Source: Amorphophallus konjac (lineage: Eukaryota > Streptophyta > Magnoliopsida > Alismatales > Araceae). From it: a DNA stretch of 64,000 nucleotides. The DNA lies in assembly GCA_022559845.1 (NCBI GenBank), contig CM040125.1:202718102-202782101 (forward strand), in the 5' to 3' direction. Both the position numbers and the translations under genes were made by a program. Positions 1-9,435 of this stretch are shown here, piece by piece; position 1 is the first letter of the stretch, and every line of letters starts with the position of its first letter. The notes beneath the pieces are model-generated. The model saw only the letters and a program-made list of their open reading frames with translations. It did not search any database and was not told the DNA's origin.

Positions 1-726
1 GTGGAGACCCAGGCGCTAACCGAGCAGCTAGCTAAGGCCCGCGAATCGCTCGAGAGAAAGAATAGGCTTCTTGAAGAGGAGCGCCTTGCACGTGTTGAGC
101 TGGATGGCCGGTGGGAGACCGAACGTGCAGAGCTGGTCGACCGAGCGGAGGAAGTCGAGTGCCTTCGGCGGGAGGCCGAGGCTGATCGGGCCGAGGTTGA
201 GAAGCAGGCGGTGGAGGCCGAAAAGTAGACGGCTGAGGCCAAGCGGAAGTTAGCCGAGGTGGAGCGGGAGAAGGCGAAGCTCGCTGGTAGGGTGGGATCG
301 ATCGGGGCGGAGGCTCTCGAGCAGTACAAAAGCTCAGAGGCCTACCAGGTTGACATTAAGGAGGCTTCCCTTCCCTACTATGAGTTAGCACTTCGCCGGG
401 GCATCCGCAAGAGGTTCAAGCAAGGCTATGACCGGGCCGTCTCTTATGCCGAGGAGTAGGCGTCCGGGGTAGTTGACTTCCCGTCCGGGCAATGCTATGA
501 CTCGGACTTGTCATCCTCTAGTTCCTCTGCTTCAGCTCCGGATGAAGAGGATCACGGGGGCTCTTTGTCCGAGGGGTCGCCAACTCTGGATGCCTCGGGA
601 GGGCACGTAACCGAGGCAGTTCCCACGCCGGTGGGGTCAGTGCTAGGGTCGGCCGTCGCCGAGGGTGCCAGGGGCAGACCGTTTGAGCCCTCCACTTCCG
701 AGCTTCAAGGTGGGCCGGAGGCCTGA
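1..726 (+). pseudogene. Antisense ORF of TE-1: coiled-coil protein with conserved tail (3' part)
   Basis: One reading frame runs from the first base to the TGA at 724-726, interrupted by TAG stops at 226-228 and 457-459. The first ~85 codons are a charged heptad-rich coiled coil (repeated AE, EE, RRE runs). A tail follows around 320-440 (YKSSEAYQ, then RGIRKRFKQGYDRAV), then an acidic Ser-rich end. This resembles the C-terminal half of the plant proteins labelled 'putative gypsy type transposon' (PF04195), as I remember that family. It is encoded opposite to gag-pol and sits between integrase and the missing 3' LTR, the place where Tat elements carry antisense ORFs. Its function is unknown. 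The N-terminus is outside the window, and the two stops make this copy a pseudogene. Confidence 0.6.
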
Positions 727-1976
727 TGTATCTGCTTTACTTCCTCTTTTTGTATGTCTTTTTCCTTTTGAAGAAAAAACTTTCTCCTTTGTGTAGAAAA
801 ATAGATAAGGCAATAGCATTAGGATGAAGGCTTAACTGTTCCGTATCGCCATTGCCGTAATTTGTTCAGCGTATCTGCAGTGGTTGGAAAGAGCCGATAC
901 TTTCTGCGTGGATCTCGCCTGATGGTTGGGTGAGCGTCTGACAGGGTGTCTTTCCGTTTTCTCATGCTTTCAATGCTTGGCTGCTTCGTGTGTCCCGCTG
1001 GGGCGAAAATGAGAAGTTTGAGGTGACCGTTCGTAGGGAGAGATCCCTTTGGCGTGTTTTCAAGGAGAGAATCATTTAAGGCAAATAGCCTCCCTTCGCC
1101 TATAAAAGGTCTGAAGGGCGTCCCTTCCTCTCCACCGCTTAAGGTTTTCCCTGACAGTCTTTCCTCATTCTTTCTTCACATAGCGTTGTTCCGTTATATT
1201 TGGAGCATGGAAGACGCCCCGGAAGATGAAGCTACCGATGACGGAGGGCAGAGAGTCCTTGCTGCTTCGGGTTTGAAGGAGGTCCGATGGCCGGTGGATG
1301 GGTTTGAAGAAGGTCCGACGTGTGGAGGCACGTCGTCTTCTTTTTATCAGTTCTGGCGGCGCTTGCCAGGGGGTGAGATGGTGGACGGATAGGGGCATTA
1401 GGCATCCCTACCACCCGTCCCTTCCTGCTCGCTCCATGGAGGGGAGGAGGAAGCCAATTAAGCTCCCTCCTTCCAGGGCTTTCCCCTGCCTCCTCGTCCA
1501 ACTCTGCTAGTTTCTTTTTTCCCCCCGCAGCCTCTTTTTCCCTCTTCTGCTCTTCTCATCATTTCTTTCACTCTTCGGAGGGTGCCTGCACTCTCTTCCT
1601 TCCAAAGAGTTGGCAGGTTAGAGGGGAGGATGCTTTCATATGCGTTCCCTCTCTCCTTTCTCTTCCAAGTTCAACTTGGAAGGTAGCCTTCTCCTTCCTA
1701 ATCCCTCTGTCACCTTTGTCCCAAGCTGCCCGAGTCAACGGGGTCGACTACCCTTTATCCGAGCCAGTTTCTACACGAGGTAGAGTCAGTGGCTGGACGC
1801 AGGAAGGTCAACCGAGTCAGCCGAGCGATGGGCTCATACGGCGGCGCCAGATGGATTTTTTGCTTTTTTGACATGTATTTTCTCAGCTTCGGCCTTCCTG
1901 ATGTACAAGCGAGTTGTTTGAATAAAATAAAGGAGGCTTTTATTTTATCTCATGTCGTTTATGCAATGCTCAGTAT
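727..1976. other. Noncoding stretch between antisense ORF and integrase of TE-1
   Basis: No convincing coding region on either strand. A good plus-strand TATA-like box (CCTATAAAAGG) lies at 1099-1109, and two overlapping AATAAA signals lie at 1921-1931. A plus-strand transcript unit could therefore exist here, but the frames between these signals look random. Pyrimidine-rich runs occur at about 1510-1570. Confidence 0.5.
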
Positions 1977-3090
1977 TCAGAAGTAGAACTTGCGTAGTGT
2001 AGTCGTGTTCCAGGTCTGAGGGATGAGTTCTCCTTCCATCATGGATAGACGGTATGCTCCTTTTTCGAGCGTCTCGACCACTCGGTAGGGGCCTTCCCAA
2101 TTAGGGGATAACTTGCCCGCCGCCTCAAGTGGTCGAGAGGCTTCGGCTTTCCTGAGGATGAAGTCTCCCAGCTGAAAGTGTCTATCTTGGACTTTGGCAT
2201 TGTAGTATCGAGTGAGACGGCGTTGGTATTCCGTTGCTCGGATGCTGGCAATCTCTCGGACTTCATCTGCTAGGTCGAGGTTTTCGAGCAGTTTCTGGTC
2301 GTTTGCCTCGGACGAGAAGTAGATGACTCGGAGGGAGGGGTTGCCAATCTCCAACGGGATCACGGCCTCGGTACCGTATACCAGCTGAAAGAGGCTTTCA
2401 CCGGTTGCCGTTCTGGGAGTCGTTCTGTGTGACCAAAGTACGTTTAGCAATTCCTCAAGCCAGCTACCCTTGGCTTTAGCGAGCCTAGTCTTGATGTCTT
2501 TTAAGATAGTCTTATTGGCATTTTTGACCAGCCCATTAGCCTGAGGGTGGGCGACCGAGGTGAAGTGATTGCGAATGCCCAGGTCGGCACATCTGTTTCA
2601 GAAATAACGAGAATCAAATTGCCGACCATTATCACTTACTATCACCCGAGGGATGCCGTAACGACAGATGATCGACTTCCAGACGAAATTCCAGACGATT
2701 ATCTCGGTGATCCTTGCTGTGGCTTCGGCCTCGATCCACTTAGTGACGTAATCGATGGCGACGATAATGAACTTCTTCTGGGCCTGGGCCGTGGGGAATG
2801 GCTTGAGGATGTCGATTCCCCAGCGAGCGAAAGGATATGGCTCGGCTAGGGTGATGAGCTCCGTTGCTGGCTGATGGACCAAGTTGTCAAATCGCTGGCA
2901 CCGGTCACAGTGTTGTGTGTAGGTCGAGTAGTCGCGTTGCAGAGTGGGCCACCAATAACCTAGCCGTAGCAAGATCCTGGCGAGCGACCTACCTCCTAAA
3001 TGTGCTTCACATAGACCTTCGTGAACTTCTTCGATCGCTCGGTTGACTTCGTCAGTGCTGAGGCACTTCAAGAGAGGACCGGAGAAGGAT
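1977..3090 (-). pseudogene. TE-1 integrase, inactivated
   Basis: The N-terminal zinc-binding module is visible (HEGLCEAH, then CDRC). The core has the first Asp in WGIDILKPFP, the second in VSDNG, and conserved IN sequences such as LWSHRTTPRTATGESLF and YGTEAVIP. The frame is broken at 2598 (TGA after SRYF). In the block that normally reads G-V-E-x-x-N-K-T the sequence is GLVKNANKTI, so the catalytic Glu is Lys. The protein ends with TTLRKFYF at 1977. Integrase would join element DNA to the host chromosome; this copy cannot. Confidence 0.85.
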
Positions 3091-3092
3091 CT

Positions 3093-3700
3093 CTAGTAGA
3101 GAGCGCCATCCAGAGTGACGAATCGCCGAGCTTGGTACTTCAATCTTCGGGCTTCCCGAGAATTGGGGGGCTCCTGAGAATCTTGGAGCCACGACAGGTA
3201 CGGGGTACGCCAGTCGCTTGGAGAGGCCGAGTCAACAGCTAGGAGCTCCGAATCGATGCTCGGCCGCTCTAGCTCTTCGAGAAGGACTGATCGAGTACCC
3301 TCGGGGTCAAAAGAGGAGGCCAGCCAAGAGAGGGCGTCCGCTCGGGAGTTTTCCTCCCGAGCTATTTGGACTACCTCAAAACTCTCGAACTGTTGTGCCA
3401 CGGTCTTGACCAGCTGGAGGTATTTGATTATCGGTGCTTCTCGAGCTTCATAACCGCCGTTGACCTGGCTAGCAACCAGTTGGGAGTCAGTGTGAATCCT
3501 GACTCGCTCAGCCCCCAACTGCCGGGCCATGCGGGCTCCCGATATGAGGGCCTCATACTCGGAAGCGTTGTTAGATGCTTGGAGGTTGAACTTCAGGGCG
3601 TACTGTAGCTCTGCTCCTTCGGGGGACTTCAGGAGGATCATGGCGCCACTCCCCGCTGAGTTGGAGGATCCGTCGATGAACAGTTCTCAAGTCGGCTCGG
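3093..3700 (-). pseudogene. TE-1 second (archaeal-type) RNase H
   Basis: The minus strand reads ELFIDGSSNSAGSGAMILL, then NNASEYEALISG, HTDSQLVASQVNGGYEA and SRADALSWLAS, matching the additional RNase H of Tat elements with its acidic residues in place. The codon before ELFIDGSS is TGA where this family usually has Trp (TGG), so a G-to-A change probably separates it from the upstream polyprotein. It lies directly between the first RNase H and integrase. Confidence 0.8.
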
Positions 3701-5060
3701 GCGCGGACGGAGATCTTTCTTCAGTCGAGATGGTGCTCTCGGCGATGAAGTCAGCGAGCTCCTGGCTTTTGATAGCCGAGCGAGGCCGGTACGATATATC
3801 GTAGGCCCCGAGCATGATGGCCCACTTGACGAGGCGTCCCGAGGCTTTAGGGTGAGGTAGGATCCTCTTCAATGGTTCACCGGTCAGCACGGTGACGGAG
3901 TGCCCTTGGAAATAGGGTCGGAGGCGCTTGGCCGAAGTAACCAACGCTAGCACGAGTCTCTCGATTGCGGGGTACCTTCTTTCAGCCTCATTGAGCACCA
4001 TGCTGGTGTAGTAGACCGGTCTCTCGACTCCCGAGTCATTTTTGACTAGGACTGAGCTAACTGTAGATGGAGTCACCGAGAGATAGAGATGCAAGGTTTC
4101 ACCTGGGACGGGTTTGGAAAGCACCGGAGGCGAAGCCAGGAACTCCTTAAGCTCGGCGAACGCTTTTTGGCATTCCTCGTCCCACGCGAATGTAGCAGGT
4201 GCCATTTTAGGCCCCCTCAATAATTTGAAGAAGGGTAGGCATCGTTCAGCCGCGCGGGATAGGAATCTGCTGAGTGCGGCAATGCGACCGGTAAGGCGTT
4301 GAACATCTTTGATGCAGGTGGGTGGGCGCATGTCCAGGATGGCCTGGACCTTGTCGGGGTTGGCCTTGATCCCACGCTGGTTGACTAAGAAGCCCAAGAA
4401 TTTCCCGGACCTTACTCCGAAGGTGCACTTGGCAGGGTTGAGATTCATGTTGTACTTCAGGAGGGTGTCGAAGGTTTCATCTAGGTCGGCGAAGTGGTCC
4501 TCGGCCTTGGGGGTCTTCACGAGCATGTCGTCAATATAGGCCTCGACATTCTGACCGAGCTGTCTCTCGAACATATGATTGACCAGCCTCTGGTATGTTG
4601 CTCCAGCATTCTTCAATAGGAAAGGCATCCGGGTGTAGCATTATACACCGAAGTCGGTGATAAAGGTGGTCTTCTCGATGTCTTCTGGATTCATTCTGAT
4701 CTGATGGTAACCTGAATAGGCATCTAGGAAGTTGAGTATCTCGTTGCCTGAGGTTGAATCAACCAGTTGGTCAATGCTCGGTAACAGATAGCAGTCCTTT
4801 GGAGTAGCCTTGTTCAAGTCAGTGAAGTCCACGCACATTCGCCACTTTCTTGAAGCTTTTGGTACCAGGACGGCGTTAGCCAGTCATGTCAGGTACAGGA
4901 CTGGTCTGAAAAGACCAGTCTTTTGCCACTTGGTGACTTGCTCCTTGATGATCGCCTGCTTCTCTGGCGCGTGCTTCCTTCTGCGTTGTTGTACGGCTTT
5001 GATGGTTGGATCGAGCTTGAGCTTATGCATCACCATCTCGTCTGGTATCCCAGGGAGTTG
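3687..5060 (-). pseudogene. TE-1 reverse transcriptase and first RNase H
   Basis: From right to left the minus strand reads LVPKASRKWRMCVDFTDLNK, FLDAYSGYHQI, MPFLLKNAGATYQRLVN and the catalytic YIDDMLVKT box. The connection and RNase H follow, ending in LADFIAEST. The catalytic Asp pair is intact. There is a stop between TDFGV and CYTRMPF at about 4640 (normally a Tyr codon), and another near 4880. The domain copies element RNA to DNA and degrades the RNA; here it is a remnant. Confidence 0.85.
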
Positions 5061-5199
5061 ATCATCAGACCATGCAAAGACTCGGACGTACGCGGAAAGA
5101 AATTCTTTGTATTGCTATTGGGCTTCAGATGTTAGGTCGGCTCCAATCTTTACTCCTAGGGTCGGGTCGTCGTTTAGGAAAACCGCTAGCAATTCACCT

Positions 5200-6123
5200 C
5201 TAGGATCGGCGGTTGCGGATTTTTCTGCAACTTCCCGGGGGGCCCCTGTTCTTCCCGTCTGGCCTTGTGGCTTCAACCGAGATATTGTAGCACCTTCTGG
5301 CCATGGCCTGGTTGCCTCGGACCTCCCCCAACCCATTTTTGGTGGGGAACTTCATCTTTTGGTGATAGGTAGAAGGCACTACTTTCGTTCGGCTGAGGAT
5401 CCCTCGGCCGAAGATTGCATTGTATGCTATCATACCCTTGATCACTATGAAGTCTGCCATAACCGTAACGGTCTTGGGTGGGGTGCCAAGAGTAACTGGC
5501 AGGCTGAGGGCTCCCTCGGGATAAGTGGCCTGGCCATTGAACCCGCACAGGGGGGTTCGGATCGGGTGGAGTTTAGACGGATTCTCCCCCATCTTAAGGA
5601 AACATTCATAGGATAATACATCGGGGGCACTTCCATTGTCAACTAGAATCATGTCTACGTTACAATGGTTTATTGTGGCCGATATGACTACGGCGTCGTC
5701 ATGCGGGGTGGTCAGCCCTTCCAGGTCTCGATCGGAGAAGACTATGACCTGGGGCTCACTCGGCAGGACCATGGGAGGCTCGACGGCTTGGCTCGCCCGC
5801 TCAACATGACGCTTCCTTCCTCGGCCACTATCCCCTCCTGATGCAGCTCCTCCGGCGATGACGTTGATATGGACCCCGCGAGGGGCGTTGTCGATTTCCT
5901 CTAGGGTGCCTTGGTCCTCCTTATGCCCGGCCATAAACAAGGATAGGTGTCCCTGGCTGACGAGGCGCTCGATCTCATCCTTGAGCTGATGGCAATCACC
6001 GGTGTGATGCCCGTGGTCGCTGTGAAATATGCAATGTTTGCTGCGATTGCGACTTTTCGACATCATTGGCTCGGGTTGGCAGAGGAGGCCCGATCCTTTG
6101 ATGTCTTCATACATTTTGTACAC
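5200..6123 (-). pseudogene. TE-1 gag C-terminus (zinc-knuckle-like) and aspartic protease
   Basis: The block starts with a C-x2-H-x4-GH-x4-C motif (CIFHSDHGHHTGDC), the Tat variant of the gag zinc knuckle, then QLKDEIERLVSQGHL. About 170 residues later comes the protease active site MILVDNGSAPDVLS, in which the usual D-T-G is D-N-G, the form common in Tat elements. The substrate would be the element's own polyprotein. The frame is open over this stretch but is separated from RT by a damaged linker (about 5060-5200). Confidence 0.8.
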
Positions 6124-7430
6124 TGGAGCGGTTAGGGGAGTGTACCGCTCGTACTTCCGAGACGGTTCTTTGTGCTCCCTATCTCAGTTCCGCCTCTTTC
6201 CTTGGCCTGAGCTTGACTCATGTGCTCGCTTCTTGTCCCCCTCCCGACCCGAGCCGGTTGCGCCTCGGCATGCGCTGAGAACTTCTTCGCACTCAGTATG
6301 GCGTAAGGCCAGAGTCACTAGCTCGGCAAGGGTCGAGGGAGGTGGATGATAAGTTCGCGGCGGAGGTTCTTGTCCCGGGTGCCTCCGGTCAGCGCGGTTA
6401 TGGGCGAGGCTACATCCAAGCGGGTGATTCTTAGGGCTTCCGATTGGAATCGGTTGATGTAGGCCCGGAGTCTCTCCCCTTGCGCCTGTTTGAGAGCCAA
6501 AAGCCCCGCTACCGACCTCAGGGAGCCGCTACCGGTGAAACTCTCCTTGAATACTCGCCCAAACTGCTTGAAGTCTCGGATGGATCCGGGGGCGAGGGCC
6601 CGGAACCATGCTTGGGCGCCTTGGACCAAGGTGGTCGCAAAGGCTCGGCATTTGATGGCGTCGGACACTCCATGAAGGGTCATCAGGCATCGAAGCTGTC
6701 GAAGTGGTCGGCCGGGTCGCCTTGGCAGTCGTAAGGCTTGAAGGTCGGGATGGAGGTTCTGGGAGATACCTCTACCTTCAAGATATAGTCAGAGAATGGG
6801 GATCTCTCCTCGTCCTCTGGTGGAGAGGTCTTTTGCAAGGCTCGTAAGGCGCGCTCCTGTGCTGCGAAGCGCCTCTCGAACTCTCGTAGATGGAGGGACA
6901 TCTCCGGCTGTTGTTGCGCCGTAGGGCTAAGGGGGCGTGATGGCAGGCTGTCCTGGCGCTCCCTGGGGACTTCGGTCTCCGGGAGTGGACGGCGTGCCCC
7001 ATGTTTCCCCCGTTTCGGTGTAGAGGAGGCCTCTTGCTCCGGAGGGGGGGGCTTGTGAGGGTCCTCCTATCTTGTTGTGAATAAGCTGCTGCCCTCGGAG
7101 GGTGAAGTGACCTCCGGTGGTGTGCTGGGACACGTTCTCGCGGGGGGGGGGGGGGGGGCTCTCCAGAGGGGCGAGTGACCTTCCATCTCTGGCCGCCTGA
7201 GTCCTCATGAGTTCCACGAGGACATCCAGTTTTGCGTTGAGGGCTTGGAAGGCGTCAGCGCCACCGTTAAGAGGTACCCCTACCGCCGTGGCGGGAGGGG
7301 GAGGTCCGTCAGTGGGGGTGCTGGCATTGGAGGGGGGATTTTTTGAGGCTTGAGAATGGCCTTCTCCCGCCGCCACCATGGTCTTTCCCCTATCGCCGGC
7401 GGACCTCCTCCCTGAACTTCTTCGCACCAT
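6124..7430 (-). pseudogene. TE-1 gag N-terminus
   Basis: I place the start at 7430 (MVRRSSGRRSAG), 20 bases downstream of the primer-binding site. A 167-codon low-complexity Pro-rich part runs to a stop at 6927. The frame resumes with REFERRFAAQERALRAL, PTFKPYDCQGDPADH, a stop at 6683, and the capsid-like core WFRALAPGSIRDFKQ (Retrotrans_gag type). A run of at least 12 G at 7141-7160 may be a slippage site that has shifted frames. It would form the particle shell if intact. Confidence 0.75.
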
Positions 7431-7449
7431 ACTGGCTCTTCGGTCGTTT

Positions 7450-7465
7450 CCCACAGACGGCGCCA
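7450..7465 (-). other. TE-1 primer-binding site
   Basis: On the minus strand the sequence is TGGCGCCGTCTGTGGG, two bases after the LTR end (TTCA at 7468-7471 read on minus). This TGGCGCC block is a standard plant Gypsy primer-binding site pairing with a tRNA 3' end. It fixes the LTR boundary and orientation. Confidence 0.8.
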
Positions 7466-7467
7466 GA

Positions 7468-8247
7468 TGAAGGGGCGTGATCTCGCGCGGCTCCTGAGCG
7501 GGGTAGATGATCACCGAATAGTGAACTGTAGAGAAAGGGAAACGGATCAAGGGGCCCAGGGGAGGTTCCCTGGGGAAAACCCTCCGATGCTTAAGTCAGT
7601 AGAGCAATGGTGGAAGATAGGGAGGGAGGTAGAAAGAGGTGCACGAGATCCCCCTACACCAAGGTGGTGAAGTGATTCCTGCTCAGGGGATTTTAGGCGT
7701 GTATTGCCCTTTTCTTTCACTGGAGGGAGTCCCAGGTTTATATAGTGTGCTTGCCTCATGAGTCACGTAAGCTGAGGAGTTTCAGGCGGGAGTTACGTCC
7801 TCATCGTGGGGTCTTTATGTCCTCATCATGGGATCTTTATAGCCTTGAGGGATCATGGGTCCCTTATCCTCATAAACTCCTGCTCATAAAGGGCTCTCAA
7901 CGGTAGCGTGGATAAGCAATCGTCGGTCGAGCCGAGCATAAAAGGTGCCAACCTTGTCCGGGCAATAGGCATAGCTCGGATGAAGATAGGTCAGAGTGGG
8001 CGCTGAGCACTTGCCTCTATCCTGATGAGGGGATAACTCGAGCATGGGTCTTCCTCCGTTCTGACCGACGCTCGGGCCTTCCGAGCCTAAGGGCCGTCGA
8101 GGAAGGATTTGATCCCAAGTAATCTTATTGGGCTTTTTAGCCTAAGTGGGCCCTGTGGGGCTGTCACTTGGATGAGCTGGGCCTCGTTTGGTCCTGATGG
8201 ACCTAGTTTGGCTGCACTTAGATGGGCTATAGAAATCCCCCTCTCCA
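7468..8247 (-). repeat. TE-1 5' LTR
   Basis: The inner end is fixed by the adjacent primer-binding site. The outer end is set at a CA (TG on the minus strand, reading TGGAGAGGGGGATTTC) at about 8247 and is provisional, because the partner LTR is outside the window. A TATA box is present on the minus strand. Short direct repeats (GTCCTCATC...GGGGTCTTTAT) occur at about 7797-7850. Confidence 0.6.
7737..7744 (-). promoter_or_regulatory. TE-1 LTR TATA box
   Basis: The minus strand reads CACTATATAAACC here, about 270 bases upstream of the LTR end. This is the expected position of the U3 promoter that would start the genomic RNA. Confidence 0.55.
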
Positions 8248-9430
8248 CTCCTGAAGAGCCCTGGACTCTGATTCACCAGGCAACCAGCCCAATTAACCTC
8301 GAAACCCTCACCAACAACCTAATAAACCAAAAATAGTTTCAAAAACCCTCACAAATTGGCTAAATCGGCGCGGTCCTAATCCGGCGTGCCCTAATACGGC
8401 GCGATACCCCCCCGCGCCGGATTAGCATTAGACTCATATCTTTTGTTTTTAATTGGCTGCTTCCCGACGTGCCCTAAACCGGCGCGCCCCATGGCCACCG
8501 CGCCATTTTAACCCTTGTCATGGCCGCACCGGATTAAACCGCTTTACCTACGCTTGGCCGCGCCGGGGAAACCTATCCCTACACATGGTCGCACCGGTTT
8601 TGAACTATGGCTCTCTTCTTATCACTCACTCGTCTTCGGAGCGATCCTCGCCTCCCGTGGTCGAGATTAATAAACCTCAACCAGTAATAAACTAAATAAG
8701 GGAAGGGTTGTTCAAGTCCGAACCATCTTATTATCACGCTTCTACTATCATGCCTGTTATCATCATGCTTTTGTTACCATGCCTATGTTACCACTTTCAT
8801 CTCCCTCAGTGGAGATTAATAAACTTGATTGATCATCGTTCATCTTCATAACTCTGTTACCATGCTTAGTGTAATCATGAGCATCATGCATGCACGCCTG
8901 CATGGATCCCCTCCGGCATATCAAATGGCACTGACAAATGTCTGGGTTACTCCCGATCGGAAGTCTTTACCATGCGCGATGGTGGTCTTCGGACCTATGT
9001 CCTCCGCCACGTATCGAGGGTCTCCAATTTAACGAACCATGCCTCTCTTGCATGATAGATAAAAAGCATTCCATGTGACCTTGTCGCCTTCATCTCTTGC
9101 ACCTTATTTCAGCCTCGGACGGCCCGCTATCTCGGAAATTAATCAAAGGTATTCTCTCTTATGGGGGATGTAATTAACGGCATAGCCTTTATGTTATGGC
9201 AGACTTCTGGTCCCGACCCGAATCTCACTCTCACCCACATGGGTCAGAATGAGCGCACAATAAACTCGTCACTCACGTGACTGGCACGCCTACGCGATCA
9301 ACTAATCAGTTGGTTATTTATTAATTAACTGGTTGATTGACCCAAATAGAAAATAAAACCCATCGAACAGGGCACTACACCCATAAGTCGCCATCCAAGC
9401 TGCACAGAATCTCTACCACAAACACCAGGA
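8248..9430. repeat. Degenerate repeat DNA with a decayed Copia-LTR-like segment
   Basis: No coding region. 8340-8600 is rich in CGGCGCG-like motifs separated by AT-rich DNA. About 8905-9320 is recognisably the same repeat as the Copia LTR at about 38830-39245: shared pieces include ATTAATCAAA, GGGGATGTAATTAAC, and GTGACTGG.ACGCC.ACGC in the same order. The last ~65 bases (9365-9430) may be coding sequence of TE-3 cut off by the TE-2 insertion. Confidence 0.5.
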
Positions 9431-9435
9431 CTGCG
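9431..9435. repeat. Target-site duplication CTGCG, left copy (TE-2)
   Basis: CTGCG immediately precedes the left LTR (TGTCACG...). The identical five bases follow the right LTR (...GGTTGCTACA) at 18197-18201. A perfect 5-bp duplication is the signature of integrase-mediated insertion and defines both ends of TE-2 exactly. Confidence 0.95.

Larger units (their letters stand above)
1..8247 (-). mobile_element. TE-1: Tat-lineage Ty3/Gypsy retrotransposon, 3' end beyond the window
   Basis: The minus strand carries, in order, a 5' LTR (7468-8247), a primer-binding site, gag, an aspartic protease, reverse transcriptase, RNase H, a second RNase H and integrase. Gag-PR-RT-RH-INT is the Gypsy order. 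The second RNase H (IDGSS at the start, THTDSQLVASQ-type centre, then SRADAL) is the archaeal-type domain known from the Tat lineage, and the plus-strand ORF beyond integrase (1-726) also fits Tat. The 3' LTR lies left of base 1, so insertion age and target duplication cannot be judged. Several frames are broken by stops, and the integrase has lost its catalytic glutamate, so this copy is dead. Confidence 0.85.

Noticed and set aside
5107..5616. Plus-strand 169-codon frame across the protease region
   Set aside because: It is antisense to the recognisable protease frame and has no domain of its own.
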